A DNA stretch of 42,168 nucleotides from a virus (IMGVR_UViG_3300041405_000255:1-42168); one strand, 5' to 3'. Positions 29,915 through 39,444 are shown, counted from the first letter of the stretch. Made by a program: numbers and translations. Notes: a model not told the origin generated them from the sequence alone.

Positions 29915-30136
29915 ATGACGAGTAAAACCAAGGAAGCTTCAGCTGCCAGTGAGGCGCCCGCGCCGGCCACGCTGAGCGTCTTTCGCGACACGCTGTACAC
30001 CTCGCGGGTGCTGATCCTGCTGGATGCCGAGCGCACCCTGAAAGTCGAAAAGGGCCAGGTTGCGGTGGCCTCGGATGACACGGTGGCGATCGAGTATTTG
30101 CACGGTCGCAAGGATTTTGTCGCGGTCGAGGGCTGA
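29915..30136 (+). CDS. Small hypothetical tail-region protein
   Basis: 73 aa. An alanine/serine/proline-rich N-terminus (KEASAASEAPAPAT) precedes a beta-rich part (RVLILLDAERTLKVEKGQVA). GGAG lies 7 bases before the ATG. It sits between gpV and baseplate gpW, where P2 has no gene; function unknown. Confidence 0.7.
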   Translation: MTSKTKEASAASEAPAPATLSVFRDTLYTSRVLILLDAERTLKVEKGQVAVASDDTVAIEYLHGRKDFVAVEG

Positions 30137-30140
30137 TCCC

Positions 30141-30476
30141 ATGATCGGGATGATCGGACTGGACCGCCGCACTGGCCAGCTCATTTCCGGCCTCGATCAC
30201 CTGCGCCAGTCCATCGAGGACATCTTGTCCACGCCCTTGGGCAGCCGGCGCATGCGGCCGGAGTACGGCAGCAAACTGCGGCGCTTTGTCGACCTGCCGG
30301 TCAATGACGGCTGGAAAAGTGCCGTGCAAGCGGAAGTGGCCAGCACGCTCGGGCGTTGGGAACCTCGCTTGAAACTAGGGCGGGTGCGCGCCGTGGCCAT
30401 CCTCGACGGGCGTATCACCTTTGAGCTGACCGGGCAGTACCTGGGCAGTGACGTCACTTTGGAGGTGTCCGCATGA
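30141..30476 (+). CDS. Baseplate protein W (gp25-like)
   Basis: 111 aa. GLDRRTGQLISGLDHLRQSI, then ILSTPLGSRRMRPEYGSKLR and FVDLPVN are the gp25/gpW wedge signature. Baseplate wedge component that connects sheath and baseplate. GAGG lies 9 bases before the ATG; ATGA overlap with gpJ. Confidence 0.92.
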   Translation: MIGMIGLDRRTGQLISGLDHLRQSIEDILSTPLGSRRMRPEYGSKLRRFVDLPVNDGWKSAVQAEVASTLGRWEPRLKLGRVRAVAILDGRITFELTGQYLGSDVTLEVSA

Positions 30477-31351
30477 CCATGGAACTGGCGGCCCTGCCGC
30501 CGCCGCAAGTGCTCGAAGACCTCGACTTTGAAGAGGTCTACCAGGAGAAGCTGGAAGCCTTCCGCCTGAGCATGGGCGATAACTGGAGCGCGGAGCTGGA
30601 AAGCGACCCGGTACTCAAGCTGATCGAGCAGGCCGCGTATGGCGCCTTACAGAACCGGGCGCGAGTCAACGACGCGGGCAAGGCTTTGCTGTTGGCCCAT
30701 GCCGAGCGGGCCGACCTCGATCACCTGGCCGCCAACGTCAACCTGCAACGCCTGGTGATTCAGGCGGGAGATCCGAGCACTGTGCCGCCGACACCGCAGG
30801 TGCTCGAAGAGGACGATGCCCTGCGCGAGCGGGTGCAGCTGTCGTATGAGGGGTTGACCACGGCGGGGCCGCGTAACAGCTACATCTTGCATGCGCGCAA
30901 CGCCTCGGGCCTGGTGGCCGATGCCACGGCGGAAAGTCCGTCACCGGCCGTGGTGGTGGTCACCGTGCTCAGCCTGGATGGCAGTGGCGCTGCCTCGCCG
31001 GAATTGCTCGAGCAGGTCCAACTGCACCTGAATGACGAAGACGTGCGGCCGGTGGCCGACCGACTCACGGTGCAGAGCGCCGTGGTCATCAATTACCAAA
31101 TCGAAGCGGTGTTGTACCCGCAGGCACCGGGGCCGGAAAACGAAGCCTACCTGGCCGAAAGCCAGAAACGCCTGAGCGAGTGGATCAACCCGCGTCGCCG
31201 TCTCGGTCTGGAGGTGGCGCGCTCGGGGATCGATGCGCAATTGCACGTTCCCGGCATCGCCCGGGTTGAGTTGCTGGGTTGGACCGACATCAAACCGACC
31301 AAGGCCGAGGCGGCGTATTGCACCGGCTACAGCGTGACGCTGGGGGCCTGA
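30473..31351 (+). CDS. Baseplate protein J
   Basis: 292 aa, close to P2 gpJ (302). LPPPQVLEDLDFEEVYQEKL at the N-terminus, AERADLDHLAANVNLQRL, the core SPSPAVVVVTVLSLDGSGAA and RLGLEVARSGIDAQLHVPGI are typical of baseplate J-like proteins forming the wedge ring. Overlaps gpW; gpI follows one base later. Confidence 0.93.
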   Translation: MTMELAALPPPQVLEDLDFEEVYQEKLEAFRLSMGDNWSAELESDPVLKLIEQAAYGALQNRARVNDAGKALLLAHAERADLDHLAANVNLQRLVIQAGDPSTVPPTPQVLEEDDALRERVQLSYEGLTTAGPRNSYILHARNASGLVADATAESPSPAVVVVTVLSLDGSGAASPELLEQVQLHLNDEDVRPVADRLTVQSAVVINYQIEAVLYPQAPGPENEAYLAESQKRLSEWINPRRRLGLEVARSGIDAQLHVPGIARVELLGWTDIKPTKAEAAYCTGYSVTLGA

Positions 31352-31352
31352 C

Positions 31353-31964
31353 ATGAGCACTCAGTTACCGCTCAACAGCACGCCGCTGGAGCTGGCCGTG
31401 GAAGCGGCCAATTACGAGAACACGCTGATTCCGCTGCGCAGTTTGTACAACGCTGACACCTGCCCGGAACACCTGTTGCCGTATCTGGCGTCGGCCTGGT
31501 CGGTGGACCGCTGGAACAACAACTGGACCCAGGAGGCCAAACGCACGGCAATCCGTTCGGCGTACGACGTGCATGCGCGTAAAGGCACCATCGGCGCGCT
31601 GCGCCGGGTGGTCGAACCTTTGGGCTACCTGATCGACGTCGTGGAATGGTTCGACACCGTGCCGGAAGGTGAGCCGGGTACGTTCGCTCTGGAGGTCGGC
31701 CTGAATGACTCGGGCATCACCGAGGAGCTGTACGAGGAGCTGGCGTGGTTGATCGACGATGCCCGCCCGGTCAGCCGGCACATGACCAACCTGGCGCTCA
31801 GCCTGCAGACCGAGGGGGTGCTGGGCATTGCCGTGTGCGTGCAAGAAGGTGAAGAGATCGACGTGTACCCACCGGCCCCGCAAGACATCGACGTGACCGG
31901 CACTTTTGGCCCGGCGCTCTGCGTCGATGAAACCGATACTTTGGACGTTTATCCCTATGATTGA
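31353..31964 (+). CDS. Tail protein I
   Basis: 203 aa. LPLNSTPLELAVEAANYENT, then CPEHLLPYLASAWSVDRWNN and RKGTIGALRRVVEPLGYLID are the tail protein I signature; the wedge element that holds fibres. Its last 8 bases overlap the fibre gene. Confidence 0.92.
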   Translation: MSTQLPLNSTPLELAVEAANYENTLIPLRSLYNADTCPEHLLPYLASAWSVDRWNNNWTQEAKRTAIRSAYDVHARKGTIGALRRVVEPLGYLIDVVEWFDTVPEGEPGTFALEVGLNDSGITEELYEELAWLIDDARPVSRHMTNLALSLQTEGVLGIAVCVQEGEEIDVYPPAPQDIDVTGTFGPALCVDETDTLDVYPYD

Positions 31965-34266
31965 TAAAACCAGTCAGTTTTTTGCCATTCTCACGGCGGT
32001 CGGTGAAGCCAAGCACGCCAATGCCATCGCCATGGGCCTGGACTGGATGTTCACCGAGATGGGCCTGGGCGATGCCAACGGCACCGACCCGATTCCTGAT
32101 CGCCTGCAGACCCAGTTGATCAACGAATGGCGCCGGGCGCCGATCAACCAGATCCGGGTCGATCCGGCCAATCCCAACACGGTGATCACTGAGCAGATCA
32201 TTCCGCCGGAAGTGGGTGGTGAGTGGATTCGCGAGATCGGCCTGTACGACGTCGACGGCGACCTGGTGGCAGTGGCCAACTGCGCGCCCAGCTATAAACC
32301 GTTGCTGGACCAAGGCAGTGGCAAGACCCAGGTCGTACGGATGAACTTCATCGTCAGCAGCTCGGCGAACATCGTGCTGAAGATTGACCCGGCGGTGGTG
32401 CTGGCCACGCGTGAATATGTCGACCTGGCTATCAGTGAGGCGCTGGCCAAGCTGGATCACAAACAGTCAGCGCGGGTGGCGGCCACGATTCCCATCACCC
32501 TGAGCAATGTGCAGACCATCGATGACGTGGCCGTGGTCGTTGGTGACCGGGTGCTGGTGACCGCCCAGGCAGAAGCCCAGAACAACGGCCTGTATGTTGT
32601 CAGCGCCGAAGGCTGGGCGCGGGCCGCCGATGCCGACAACAGCCTGGAAGTGACCCCAGGGTTGTTCATCCACGTCGAGCAGGGCACGACCAATGGCGAC
32701 AGCCTCTGGCAGTTGGTCACCGACGCGCCGATCACCCTCGGCACCACCGGTTTGCAGTTTGAAATGATCGCGGGCGGCAGTGGGATCGGTGTGGGCACGT
32801 TTCGCAGTGTCACCGTCGATGCCCTCGGACGTGTGGTCGCCGGTACCAACCCGACTACCCTGGCCGGCTACGGCATCACCGATGCCCTGGCCGTCAGCGA
32901 AAACCTGGGCGATGTTGCGGATGTGGTCGAGGCTCGCAATAACCTCGGGCTGGGCACCGCCGCGACCGCTGCTGTGCAGCTCCATCTGCACGATGGAACG
33001 CCTGATGCGCTGATGAAGGTCGGAGCGTTCGGCTGGGGCGGGGCCGCCTATGCAGTCAGTGATGTGGACATCGGTGGCCTGAACGCGGTGACGGCCCTCT
33101 ATTTCGTCAGCAATGGCGCGGGAGGGCCAGGTGGCGCGCCCTTTGAGGGTTGGGTTCGCGTCTCGGCGATTACACCAGGTCAATACGCCTTTCAGGAGAT
33201 TTATGGGAATGCCGACCACACCCTAAACCGCCGGGCCTTGACTGCCGGTGTTTGGGGCGAATGGGAAAGCACTTGGGACACTACCAATCTGGTTAAACAA
33301 ACCTCTCCCCAAGATGACACCCCAGGTCATGTATTGCTCACGGGGGCGTATGGCTGGGGGCAGGGGGGGATTGTCCTTCCCGACGGCACTGATCTAAACA
33401 CAATCACCACTGTGGGCATTTACCGGGTGAACACCAGCCTGAACATGCCTGCCGGCGGTCAATTCTCCCCCATGCTGGTTGCAGTCAGTCAAGACACCCT
33501 CTGGCAACAAATCACCAGCTATAACTCCGGTACAACCTATACCCGAGGCGCAGTTCAGACCCCAGAGGGATATGAATTCAGTGAGTGGGTAACGGGTTGG
33601 AACACTAGCAACTTTGACCCTGCTGCGTACCAGGCGGCACTGGGTTTCACTCCCGTGCAGCAAGGCGGTGGTGCGGGTCAGGAGTCGAATAAGGTCTACA
33701 TTGGTTATCGACCCGCCTCGAGCGACGTGGGGTTACAGGTTGATGCAACCGACTTCGGGAAGATCTGGACCGAAAGCAATTTTGATCCTGCTTCCATATT
33801 TGCCGTCCCTGTCGGCGTGCCGTTTCCATGGCCGACCACTACGCCACCCGAGAAATGCGTTTTGATGGGGGGGCAGCCGTTCAATGTCGAGTGGTACCCG
33901 GCATTGGCCGCCGTGTATCCCAGCGGCTTCCTGCCAGACATGCGCGCCGAGTCGATTCGTGGTCTGGATGGCGGGCGTGGAATCGACCCCGACTCTGGGC
34001 GCGCCGTGTTGAGCCTTCAACTCGACACGCTACAAAACATGACGGGTGAACTCAGGCTACAGGACGATGATTCGATGTTGCTGGTGAATACCGCGACCGG
34101 CGTATTTACGGCTACGGGCTACATGACGAGTGATATACCCGCTGCACCTCGAGTCAGTACAACGGGCAACATGTCTGTAACTTTCAATCCTTCAGCCGTC
34201 GCCCGTGTGAGTACGGAAACCCGCATGCGCAACGTGGCTTACAACTACATCTGCAGGATGTATTGA
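31957..34266 (+). CDS. Tail fibre protein H
   Basis: 769 aa, receptor-binding fibre. Residues 1-165 are the baseplate-attachment domain of P2-type fibres (KTSQFFAILTAVGEAKHANA, GGEWIREIGLYDVDGDLVAV). A beta module follows (about 170-270; TIDDVAVVVGDRVLVTAQAE), then a fibre repeat (ATLAGYGITDAL type, near 305) and a collar-like end (VPFPWPTTTPPEKCVLMGGQ, FLPDMRAESIRGLDGGRGID), finishing NVAYNYICRMY. The coding sequence from about 33000 on has visibly different base and codon use from the conserved head, as expected where host-range tips are exchanged. Confidence 0.92.
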   Translation: MIDKTSQFFAILTAVGEAKHANAIAMGLDWMFTEMGLGDANGTDPIPDRLQTQLINEWRRAPINQIRVDPANPNTVITEQIIPPEVGGEWIREIGLYDVDGDLVAVANCAPSYKPLLDQGSGKTQVVRMNFIVSSSANIVLKIDPAVVLATREYVDLAISEALAKLDHKQSARVAATIPITLSNVQTIDDVAVVVGDRVLVTAQAEAQNNGLYVVSAEGWARAADADNSLEVTPGLFIHVEQGTTNGDSLWQLVTDAPITLGTTGLQFEMIAGGSGIGVGTFRSVTVDALGRVVAGTNPTTLAGYGITDALAVSENLGDVADVVEARNNLGLGTAATAAVQLHLHDGTPDALMKVGAFGWGGAAYAVSDVDIGGLNAVTALYFVSNGAGGPGGAPFEGWVRVSAITPGQYAFQEIYGNADHTLNRRALTAGVWGEWESTWDTTNLVKQTSPQDDTPGHVLLTGAYGWGQGGIVLPDGTDLNTITTVGIYRVNTSLNMPAGGQFSPMLVAVSQDTLWQQITSYNSGTTYTRGAVQTPEGYEFSEWVTGWNTSNFDPAAYQAALGFTPVQQGGGAGQESNKVYIGYRPASSDVGLQVDATDFGKIWTESNFDPASIFAVPVGVPFPWPTTTPPEKCVLMGGQPFNVEWYPALAAVYPSGFLPDMRAESIRGLDGGRGIDPDSGRAVLSLQLDTLQNMTGELRLQDDDSMLLVNTATGVFTATGYMTSDIPAAPRVSTTGNMSVTFNPSAVARVSTETRMRNVAYNYICRMY

Positions 34267-34853
34267 TGACTACTTTAGTGAACGGTTTTTTTGATGAGAG
34301 TCGGTGGATCGAGGTTTACACGTTCAGCGAAACCACTGGTGAATACCTCGGCCAAAACGAAACGTATGTCAGCTGTGGTTGCGGCCTCCCGGCGGGCGCC
34401 ACGTTAGAGGAACCGCCCCAAGCCGGGGATGGTGAGGTGGTCGTCTGGAGGGACGAGGCGTGGGTGGTGGTGCCCGACAACCGTGGCGTGGTTTACCGCA
34501 CCACTGACGGTGCCGAGGTGACGCATTCAATGCCGGGGGAGTTACCGGCTGAGCTCACGGATTTGCCCCGACCGAGTGCGGCTTATATCTGGGATGGTCT
34601 CGTTTGGGTGCTCGATGCCGCACGCGACCTGGCGCTTCAGAACCGCCGAGAGCAGTCGTGGATCGAAAACGAACTGCATTGGGCGGGCAGAGAGATCGAC
34701 AAGCATCTGGATGCTGACCCGGCCGCGTTCAATACTGAGCTCGCCTGGCGCACCTACCGCAATGAACTGCGGGCCTGGCCAACTTCGCCAGACTTTCCAA
34801 GCAGTGATAAACGACCGTTAAAGCCGGACGGACTGACCCGCATCGCGTCCTGA
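34266..34853 (+). CDS. Tail fibre assembly protein (gpG-like)
   Basis: 195 aa. N-terminal variable part, then PSAAYIWDGLVWVLDAARDL and a C-terminal helical region with WRTYRNELRAWPTSPDFPSS, the classic end of tail fibre assembly chaperones. It helps the fibre trimerise. ATG at 34266 overlaps the fibre stop (TGATG). Confidence 0.88.
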   Translation: MTTLVNGFFDESRWIEVYTFSETTGEYLGQNETYVSCGCGLPAGATLEEPPQAGDGEVVVWRDEAWVVVPDNRGVVYRTTDGAEVTHSMPGELPAELTDLPRPSAAYIWDGLVWVLDAARDLALQNRREQSWIENELHWAGREIDKHLDADPAAFNTELAWRTYRNELRAWPTSPDFPSSDKRPLKPDGLTRIAS

Positions 34854-34882
34854 CGCCCCGCATTGCCGGGGCGTTTTCTTTT
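34853..34882 (+). terminator. Terminator after the fibre genes
   Basis: Eight-base stem ACGCCCCG (34853-34860) / CGGGGCGT (34867-34874) with a T-rich tail (TTTTCTTTTCC). Confidence 0.85.
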
Positions 34883-34913
34883 CCTTTATTGCACTTCACC
34901 GCACATCCCCACG

Positions 34914-34936
34914 GCCTCGCTGATGCGGGGCTTTTT
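34914..34936 (+). terminator. Second terminator before the sheath gene
   Basis: GCCTCGC (34914-34920) pairs with GCGGGGC (34925-34931, one G-T pair), followed by five T. Twenty bases before the sheath start. Confidence 0.7.
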
Positions 34937-34956
34937 CGTTTCTGGAGCATCACTCT

Positions 34957-36120
34957 ATGAGTTTCTTTCACGGCGTCACCGTGACCCTGGTGGACACCGG
35001 CGCCCGGCATATCGCCACCCCGTCCGCGTCGATCATCGGCCTGTGCAACACCTTCACCGTTGGGCCGCCGGCGACCGCGGCGGCCAACGAACTGCTGCTG
35101 ATCACCCGCGAAAGCGAAGCGGTGGCGGCCTGGGGCCCGGACGCCGCGATCACCCAGGACTGCAAGGCCATTTTCAAGCGGTCCAAGGCGGTTATTGTCG
35201 CCGTCGGTGTGCCGCTGTTGGAGGATCCGGCTGAGCAGCTGTCAGCGATCATCGGCGGGGTTTGGGCCGACGGCAGCCGTACCGGCATGCAGGCGTTGCT
35301 CAACGGTAAAAGCAAGTTCAACGCCCAGCCACGGCTGTTGGTGACGCCGGGGTACTCGGCGACGCTGGCGGTCGCCACCGAGCTGGTCGCGCTGGGCGAC
35401 AAGATGCGGGCGATGGCCATCCTCGACGGGCCGAACACCACCGACGAAGCCGCGATCGCCTATGCCGAAAATTTCGGCAGCAAACACGCCTACATGGTCG
35501 ACCCGGGCGTGCAGTTCTGGGACACCGGAACCAGCGCTACCGTCAACGCACCAGCCTCGGCCTGGACCGCTGGCCTGTTTGCCTGGACCGATGCCACCTA
35601 CGGTTTCTGGGCCTCGCCGTCGAACAAGGAGTTTGTCGGCATCACCGGCACCACGCGCCCGATCGAGTTTCTCGACGGCGATGCGTCCTGCCGGGCCAAC
35701 GTGCTGAACAACGCCAACATCACCACCATCATCCGTGATGACGGTTATCGGTTGTGGGGCAACCGCACACTGTCCAGTGACCCGAAATGGAAGTTCGTCA
35801 CCCGTGTGCGCACGCTGGATATCGTCATGGACGCCATCCTCTACGCGCACAAGTGGGCCGTCGACCGCTCGATCACCGCGACCTACGTCAAGGACGTGAC
35901 CGAAGGCCTGCAGGCGTTCATGCGCGACCTGAAGAATCAGGGCGCGATCATCAACTTTGAGGTCTATGCCGACGAAGAGCTGAACACCTCCAGCGAACTC
36001 AGCGACGGCAAGGTGTACTGGAACATCCGGTTCACCGATGTGCCGCCGGCCGAAAACCCGAACTTCCGCGTGGAGGTGACCGATCAGTGGATCACTGAAG
36101 TGCTGGACACCGCTGCCTAA
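34957..36120 (+). CDS. Tail sheath protein FI
   Basis: 387 aa, near P2 gpFI (396). FFHGVTVTLVDTGARHIATP, SIIGLCNTF, and the C-terminal WAVDRSITATYVKDVTEGLQ and VEVTDQWITEVLD are contractile-sheath signatures. The sheath contracts to drive the tube through the envelope. GGAG lies 9 bases before the ATG. First gene of the sheath-tube pair. Confidence 0.95.
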   Translation: MSFFHGVTVTLVDTGARHIATPSASIIGLCNTFTVGPPATAAANELLLITRESEAVAAWGPDAAITQDCKAIFKRSKAVIVAVGVPLLEDPAEQLSAIIGGVWADGSRTGMQALLNGKSKFNAQPRLLVTPGYSATLAVATELVALGDKMRAMAILDGPNTTDEAAIAYAENFGSKHAYMVDPGVQFWDTGTSATVNAPASAWTAGLFAWTDATYGFWASPSNKEFVGITGTTRPIEFLDGDASCRANVLNNANITTIIRDDGYRLWGNRTLSSDPKWKFVTRVRTLDIVMDAILYAHKWAVDRSITATYVKDVTEGLQAFMRDLKNQGAIINFEVYADEELNTSSELSDGKVYWNIRFTDVPPAENPNFRVEVTDQWITEVLDTAA

Positions 36121-36132
36121 GGAGGCCGTTTT

Positions 36133-36636
36133 ATGATTCCGGAAGTGCTCTACAACACCAACCTGTTCGTCGACGGTATCAGCCTGCAAGGCGATGTCCC
36201 GAGCCTGACCCTGCCCAAGTTGACCCTCAAGACTGACGAATACCGCGCGGGCGGCATGGACGCGGCGGTCGAACTCGACATGGGTATGGAGAAACTGGAA
36301 GCCAGCTTCCTCACCAATGGTGTGCGCCGCGAGGTGCTGAAGTTCTTCGGCCAGTCCGATTTGACCGGGTTCAACGCCTCATTCCGCGGTGCCTTTAAGG
36401 GCCAGAAAGGTGTGGTCAAGTCGGTGGTCGCCACCCTGCGTGGCAGCCTCAAGGAAGTCGATCCGGGGGACTGGAAACCGGGTGAAAAAGGCGAGTTCAA
36501 GTACGCCGTCGCCGTGACTTATTACAAGCTGGAGATCGACGGCAGCGTGATGTTTGAAATCGATCCCCTCAACTCGATCCGCGTCATCGATGGCGTCGAC
36601 CAACTGGCCGCCGTGCGGTCCGCCCTAGGCATGTAA
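36133..36636 (+). CDS. Major tail tube protein FII
   Basis: 167 aa. IPEVLYNTNLFVDGISLQGD, KTDEYRAGGMDAAVELDMGM and YYKLEIDGSVMFEIDPLNSI are characteristic of P2 gpFII, the inner tube subunit. AAGGAGG precedes the ATG. P2 gpFII is 172 aa. Confidence 0.95.
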   Translation: MIPEVLYNTNLFVDGISLQGDVPSLTLPKLTLKTDEYRAGGMDAAVELDMGMEKLEASFLTNGVRREVLKFFGQSDLTGFNASFRGAFKGQKGVVKSVVATLRGSLKEVDPGDWKPGEKGEFKYAVAVTYYKLEIDGSVMFEIDPLNSIRVIDGVDQLAAVRSALGM

Positions 36637-36647
36637 GGAGCACCATC

Positions 36648-36956
36648 ATGAGCAACGCAAAAGACAATGTTCTGCCCAAGTGGCTACAACTGGGCGATGG
36701 CATCGCCACCGTCATCTTATCCAAACCGAGCGAGGCCAATGGCATCAAGGTCGACAAGCTGACCCTGCGCGAGCCGACGGTGCGCGAGATGCGCGCCGCG
36801 ACCCTGCAGGGCGGAAGCAACGAAGAAGAACAGGAAATGGTCTTGTTCTGCAGCCTGGCAAGTATCGGCCGCGCGGATTTGGAGGGGCTGCTGATGCGTG
36901 ATTACCGTCGTCTGCAGACCGCCTATTTTCGTCTGGGAGCAGACGACGGGGTTTAA
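36648..36956 (+). CDS. Tail assembly chaperone E
   Basis: 102 aa. TVILSKPSEANGIKVDKLTL, REPTVREMRAATLQG and a helical C-terminus fit the P2 gpE / Mu gp41-type tail assembly chaperone. In P2 this protein and a frameshifted E+E' fusion bind the tape measure before tube assembly. A start in another frame follows in the overlap. Confidence 0.85.
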   Translation: MSNAKDNVLPKWLQLGDGIATVILSKPSEANGIKVDKLTLREPTVREMRAATLQGGSNEEEQEMVLFCSLASIGRADLEGLLMRDYRRLQTAYFRLGADDGV

Positions 36957-37068
36957 CCCCCGCCTGCAAAAGGCCCTGGCTAAACGCTTGGCCGTCGAGC
37001 TGAATTTTTCGGCGGCCGAGATCCAGGGTCTGTCGTTTTCCGAGATGGTCTGGTGGCTCACGGACTGA
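36898..37068 (+). CDS. Tail assembly protein E' (frameshift extension or GTG-initiated)
   Basis: Open from 36895 to the TGA at 37066-37068, in the +1 frame relative to E; too short to be obvious. It encodes FVWEQTTGFNPRLQKALAKR and ends SFSEMVWWLTD, with the short helical tail typical of the GpE'-type extension. It can be reached by a +1 (or -2) shift near TTT-C at 36927-36930 or at GGGG, 36948-36951, just before the E stop, or by independent starting at GTG 36898 with GGAGGGG 12 bases upstream. The 62-base overlap with E and the conserved location favour a programmed shift, as in other phage tails. Confidence 0.65.
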   Translation: MITVVCRPPIFVWEQTTGFNPRLQKALAKRLAVELNFSAAEIQGLSFSEMVWWLTD

Positions 37069-37098
37069 GCCTAATTCCCGCTCCCACAGGTAATCCCC

Positions 37099-39435
37099 AT
37101 GTCGAACAAACTCTCGCTTGGGCTGGTGATTGGCGGCGCCGTCGATTCATCCCTCGGCGCCGCCTTCAAGAACGTCAGCGGCGAAATGAAAAAGCTCGAG
37201 GCGCAAACCACGCGCGCCAAGGGTTTGCAGAAAGTCATCGGCGAGACCATACGCCTGCGTGATGAATGGAAAAAAGCCCACGACAGCGGCGCGGCCAATG
37301 CCGGCGCGCTGCTCAAAAAACTGGAGGCCAATAACACCAGTCTGCGCAAGCAGGGGATTGAAGTCGGCCGACTGCGTCAGGAGTACTTGGCGCTGGGCAA
37401 GGTGGTGCGCAGCGCCGAGTTCAAGGCCAAAGGGATGGGTCAGGTCGAGGAGGGGCGGGAAAGTTTACGTAGCGGTTTTGGCACGGCGGTGGCCGGCACC
37501 ACCCTGGCTGCGGTGCCGACCAAAGTCAGTGCGGATTTTCAGGCGATCATTCGTGACATCGCGATCAAGTCCGGTACCGCCAATACTCAACAGGAAGTAA
37601 ATACCGCCCGCGACATTGTGCAGACTTCGAAAGACACCGGCATGGCCAACACCCAGGTGGCCGAGCTGGTGAACCAACTGGTCGGTGGCGGCATGGATCT
37701 GACCGAAGCGCTGAAGTACGCCCCGGTGGCGGCCAAGTTTGCGGTCGGGCAGGGCGCGTCGGGCGCCGACACGGCAAAGATGATTCTGGCGATGCAGAAC
37801 AACGCCAAGATCACCGACCCGAAAAAAATGGAACAGGCCTTGGCATCGGTCGCGTTGCTGGGCCAACAAGGCAGCTTCGAAGCGGCCGACATGGCCAAGT
37901 GGTTTCCGGAACTACTGGCGCAGATGGCCGGCAGCGGCATCACCGGTCAGGATGCGGTGACCCAGTTGGGCGCCATGCTGCAGGTGCAGATCAAGAGCGC
38001 CGGCAGTGCCGATGAGGCGGCGAACAACCTGAAAAACTGGATCGCGAAAATCGGTTCAGGGGAAACAGTCAAAGGTTATGCCGATGCCGGGATCGACTAT
38101 CAGGGCTCGATGAACGCCGCCATTGGCAAGGGCCTGTCGACCTTTGAAGCCAGTTTTGAACTGGCGCGCCGGTACGTGGAAAAGACCGACCCGAAGAAGG
38201 CCAAACAGCTGGGTCAGGGCCTGACCCAGATCAACCAGGAGACCGACCCGGCCAAGGCGCAAGCGATGGCCGATGCCCTGGCCGCGACCCTGCGCACCGG
38301 CGACGTGTTTGCCGACATGCAGGTCAAGACCGCGCTGATGGCCTACACCCAGAACAAAAAGCTGTATGCGGACCTGAAAAGGGATGCCGCGGACCCCAAT
38401 GGCCAGCGCAAGGACATACTCGACAAAAACCTGAGCGAGCGGCGCGAAGCCTCGTCACAACGCTGGGCCGAAACCGGCCAGGCGTTCAACGATTCGCTGC
38501 GGGCTATCGGGGATGCCCTGCGTCCGGCGACGGATGCGCTGGCCACCGGGATTGGCGCGGCAGCCCGTGGCTTGACCGCCTTGTCTGAGGAGACGCCCAA
38601 GGCGGTGCTGGGCCTGGCGGCACTCACTGCAGGTGCGTTGGTATTGGGCAAAGCCTGGGCCGCGCTGAAAATCGGTCGGGGGCTGGCCAACATCGCGCGC
38701 GGTTCGGCCGCCGACCGATCCAACATCGTGCAGCAGGTGTTCGTGACCAACGCAAAGGACGGTGACGACGACGGGCTGGATCGCGATCCAGGTCGAAAGG
38801 GAAAAGGTTCTGCCAATCGACTTTCCCGTGGCGTGAAAGCGGGCGGGGCGCTGGCGATGGCTGCTGCCGGCTACCAGGTGGTGGACACTTACCTGAACGC
38901 CACCACCCGCGATGAAAAGGCTGAAGGTTACGGCGGGGCGGCGGGTAGCTTGGCCGGTGGCCTGGCGGGCGCAGCGGCCGGCGCGGCCATCGGTTCGATC
39001 ATCCCACTGATCGGAACCGCGATTGGCGGAGTGATCGGTGGCATGGTCGGCGCGTGGGGCGGCGGTGACGTGGGCGCGACCATGGGCAAGGCCTTGTTTG
39101 GCGGGCCGGACACGCCAGCCAAAGCACCGATCGGCATCTTGCCCATGGCCGCCGGCCAAGGGGTGGGCGCGGTCGTGCGTGCGATGGAAAACGCCCCCGC
39201 CGCGCCGACCACGGCGGCGGCATTGATGTCGAGCACGGCGGCAAAAACACCCGAATGGCCGAAGGTCGATCAGCAATTCACCTTCGCCCCGGCCCCGGTT
39301 TTTCAGGTGCATGGCGATGTGAAAGACCCGGCGCAGTTCGTTCAGGAAATGATGCCGTACCTGCGGCGCCAGTTTGACGACTTCGCCCGGGAGGCGCGTG
39401 ACCGCCAGTTGTTTGATGCGCCCCATGTGGGCTAA
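37099..39435 (+). CDS. Tail tape measure protein
   Basis: 778 aa. Heptad-rich helices at the N-terminus (FKNVSGEMKKLEAQTTRAKG), the conserved core SADFQAIIRDIAIKSGTANT and KWFPELLAQMAGSGITG (about 140-280), and a hydrophobic glycine/alanine stretch (about 620-690; GLAGAAAGAAIGSIIPLIGT) able to enter a membrane. Its length sets tail length: at about 1.5 angstrom per residue it predicts a tail of roughly 115 nm. Follows E/E' as in P2. Confidence 0.93.
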   Translation: MSNKLSLGLVIGGAVDSSLGAAFKNVSGEMKKLEAQTTRAKGLQKVIGETIRLRDEWKKAHDSGAANAGALLKKLEANNTSLRKQGIEVGRLRQEYLALGKVVRSAEFKAKGMGQVEEGRESLRSGFGTAVAGTTLAAVPTKVSADFQAIIRDIAIKSGTANTQQEVNTARDIVQTSKDTGMANTQVAELVNQLVGGGMDLTEALKYAPVAAKFAVGQGASGADTAKMILAMQNNAKITDPKKMEQALASVALLGQQGSFEAADMAKWFPELLAQMAGSGITGQDAVTQLGAMLQVQIKSAGSADEAANNLKNWIAKIGSGETVKGYADAGIDYQGSMNAAIGKGLSTFEASFELARRYVEKTDPKKAKQLGQGLTQINQETDPAKAQAMADALAATLRTGDVFADMQVKTALMAYTQNKKLYADLKRDAADPNGQRKDILDKNLSERREASSQRWAETGQAFNDSLRAIGDALRPATDALATGIGAAARGLTALSEETPKAVLGLAALTAGALVLGKAWAALKIGRGLANIARGSAADRSNIVQQVFVTNAKDGDDDGLDRDPGRKGKGSANRLSRGVKAGGALAMAAAGYQVVDTYLNATTRDEKAEGYGGAAGSLAGGLAGAAAGAAIGSIIPLIGTAIGGVIGGMVGAWGGGDVGATMGKALFGGPDTPAKAPIGILPMAAGQGVGAVVRAMENAPAAPTTAAALMSSTAAKTPEWPKVDQQFTFAPAPVFQVHGDVKDPAQFVQEMMPYLRRQFDDFAREARDRQLFDAPHVG

Positions 39436-39444
39436 GGAAGTGTT

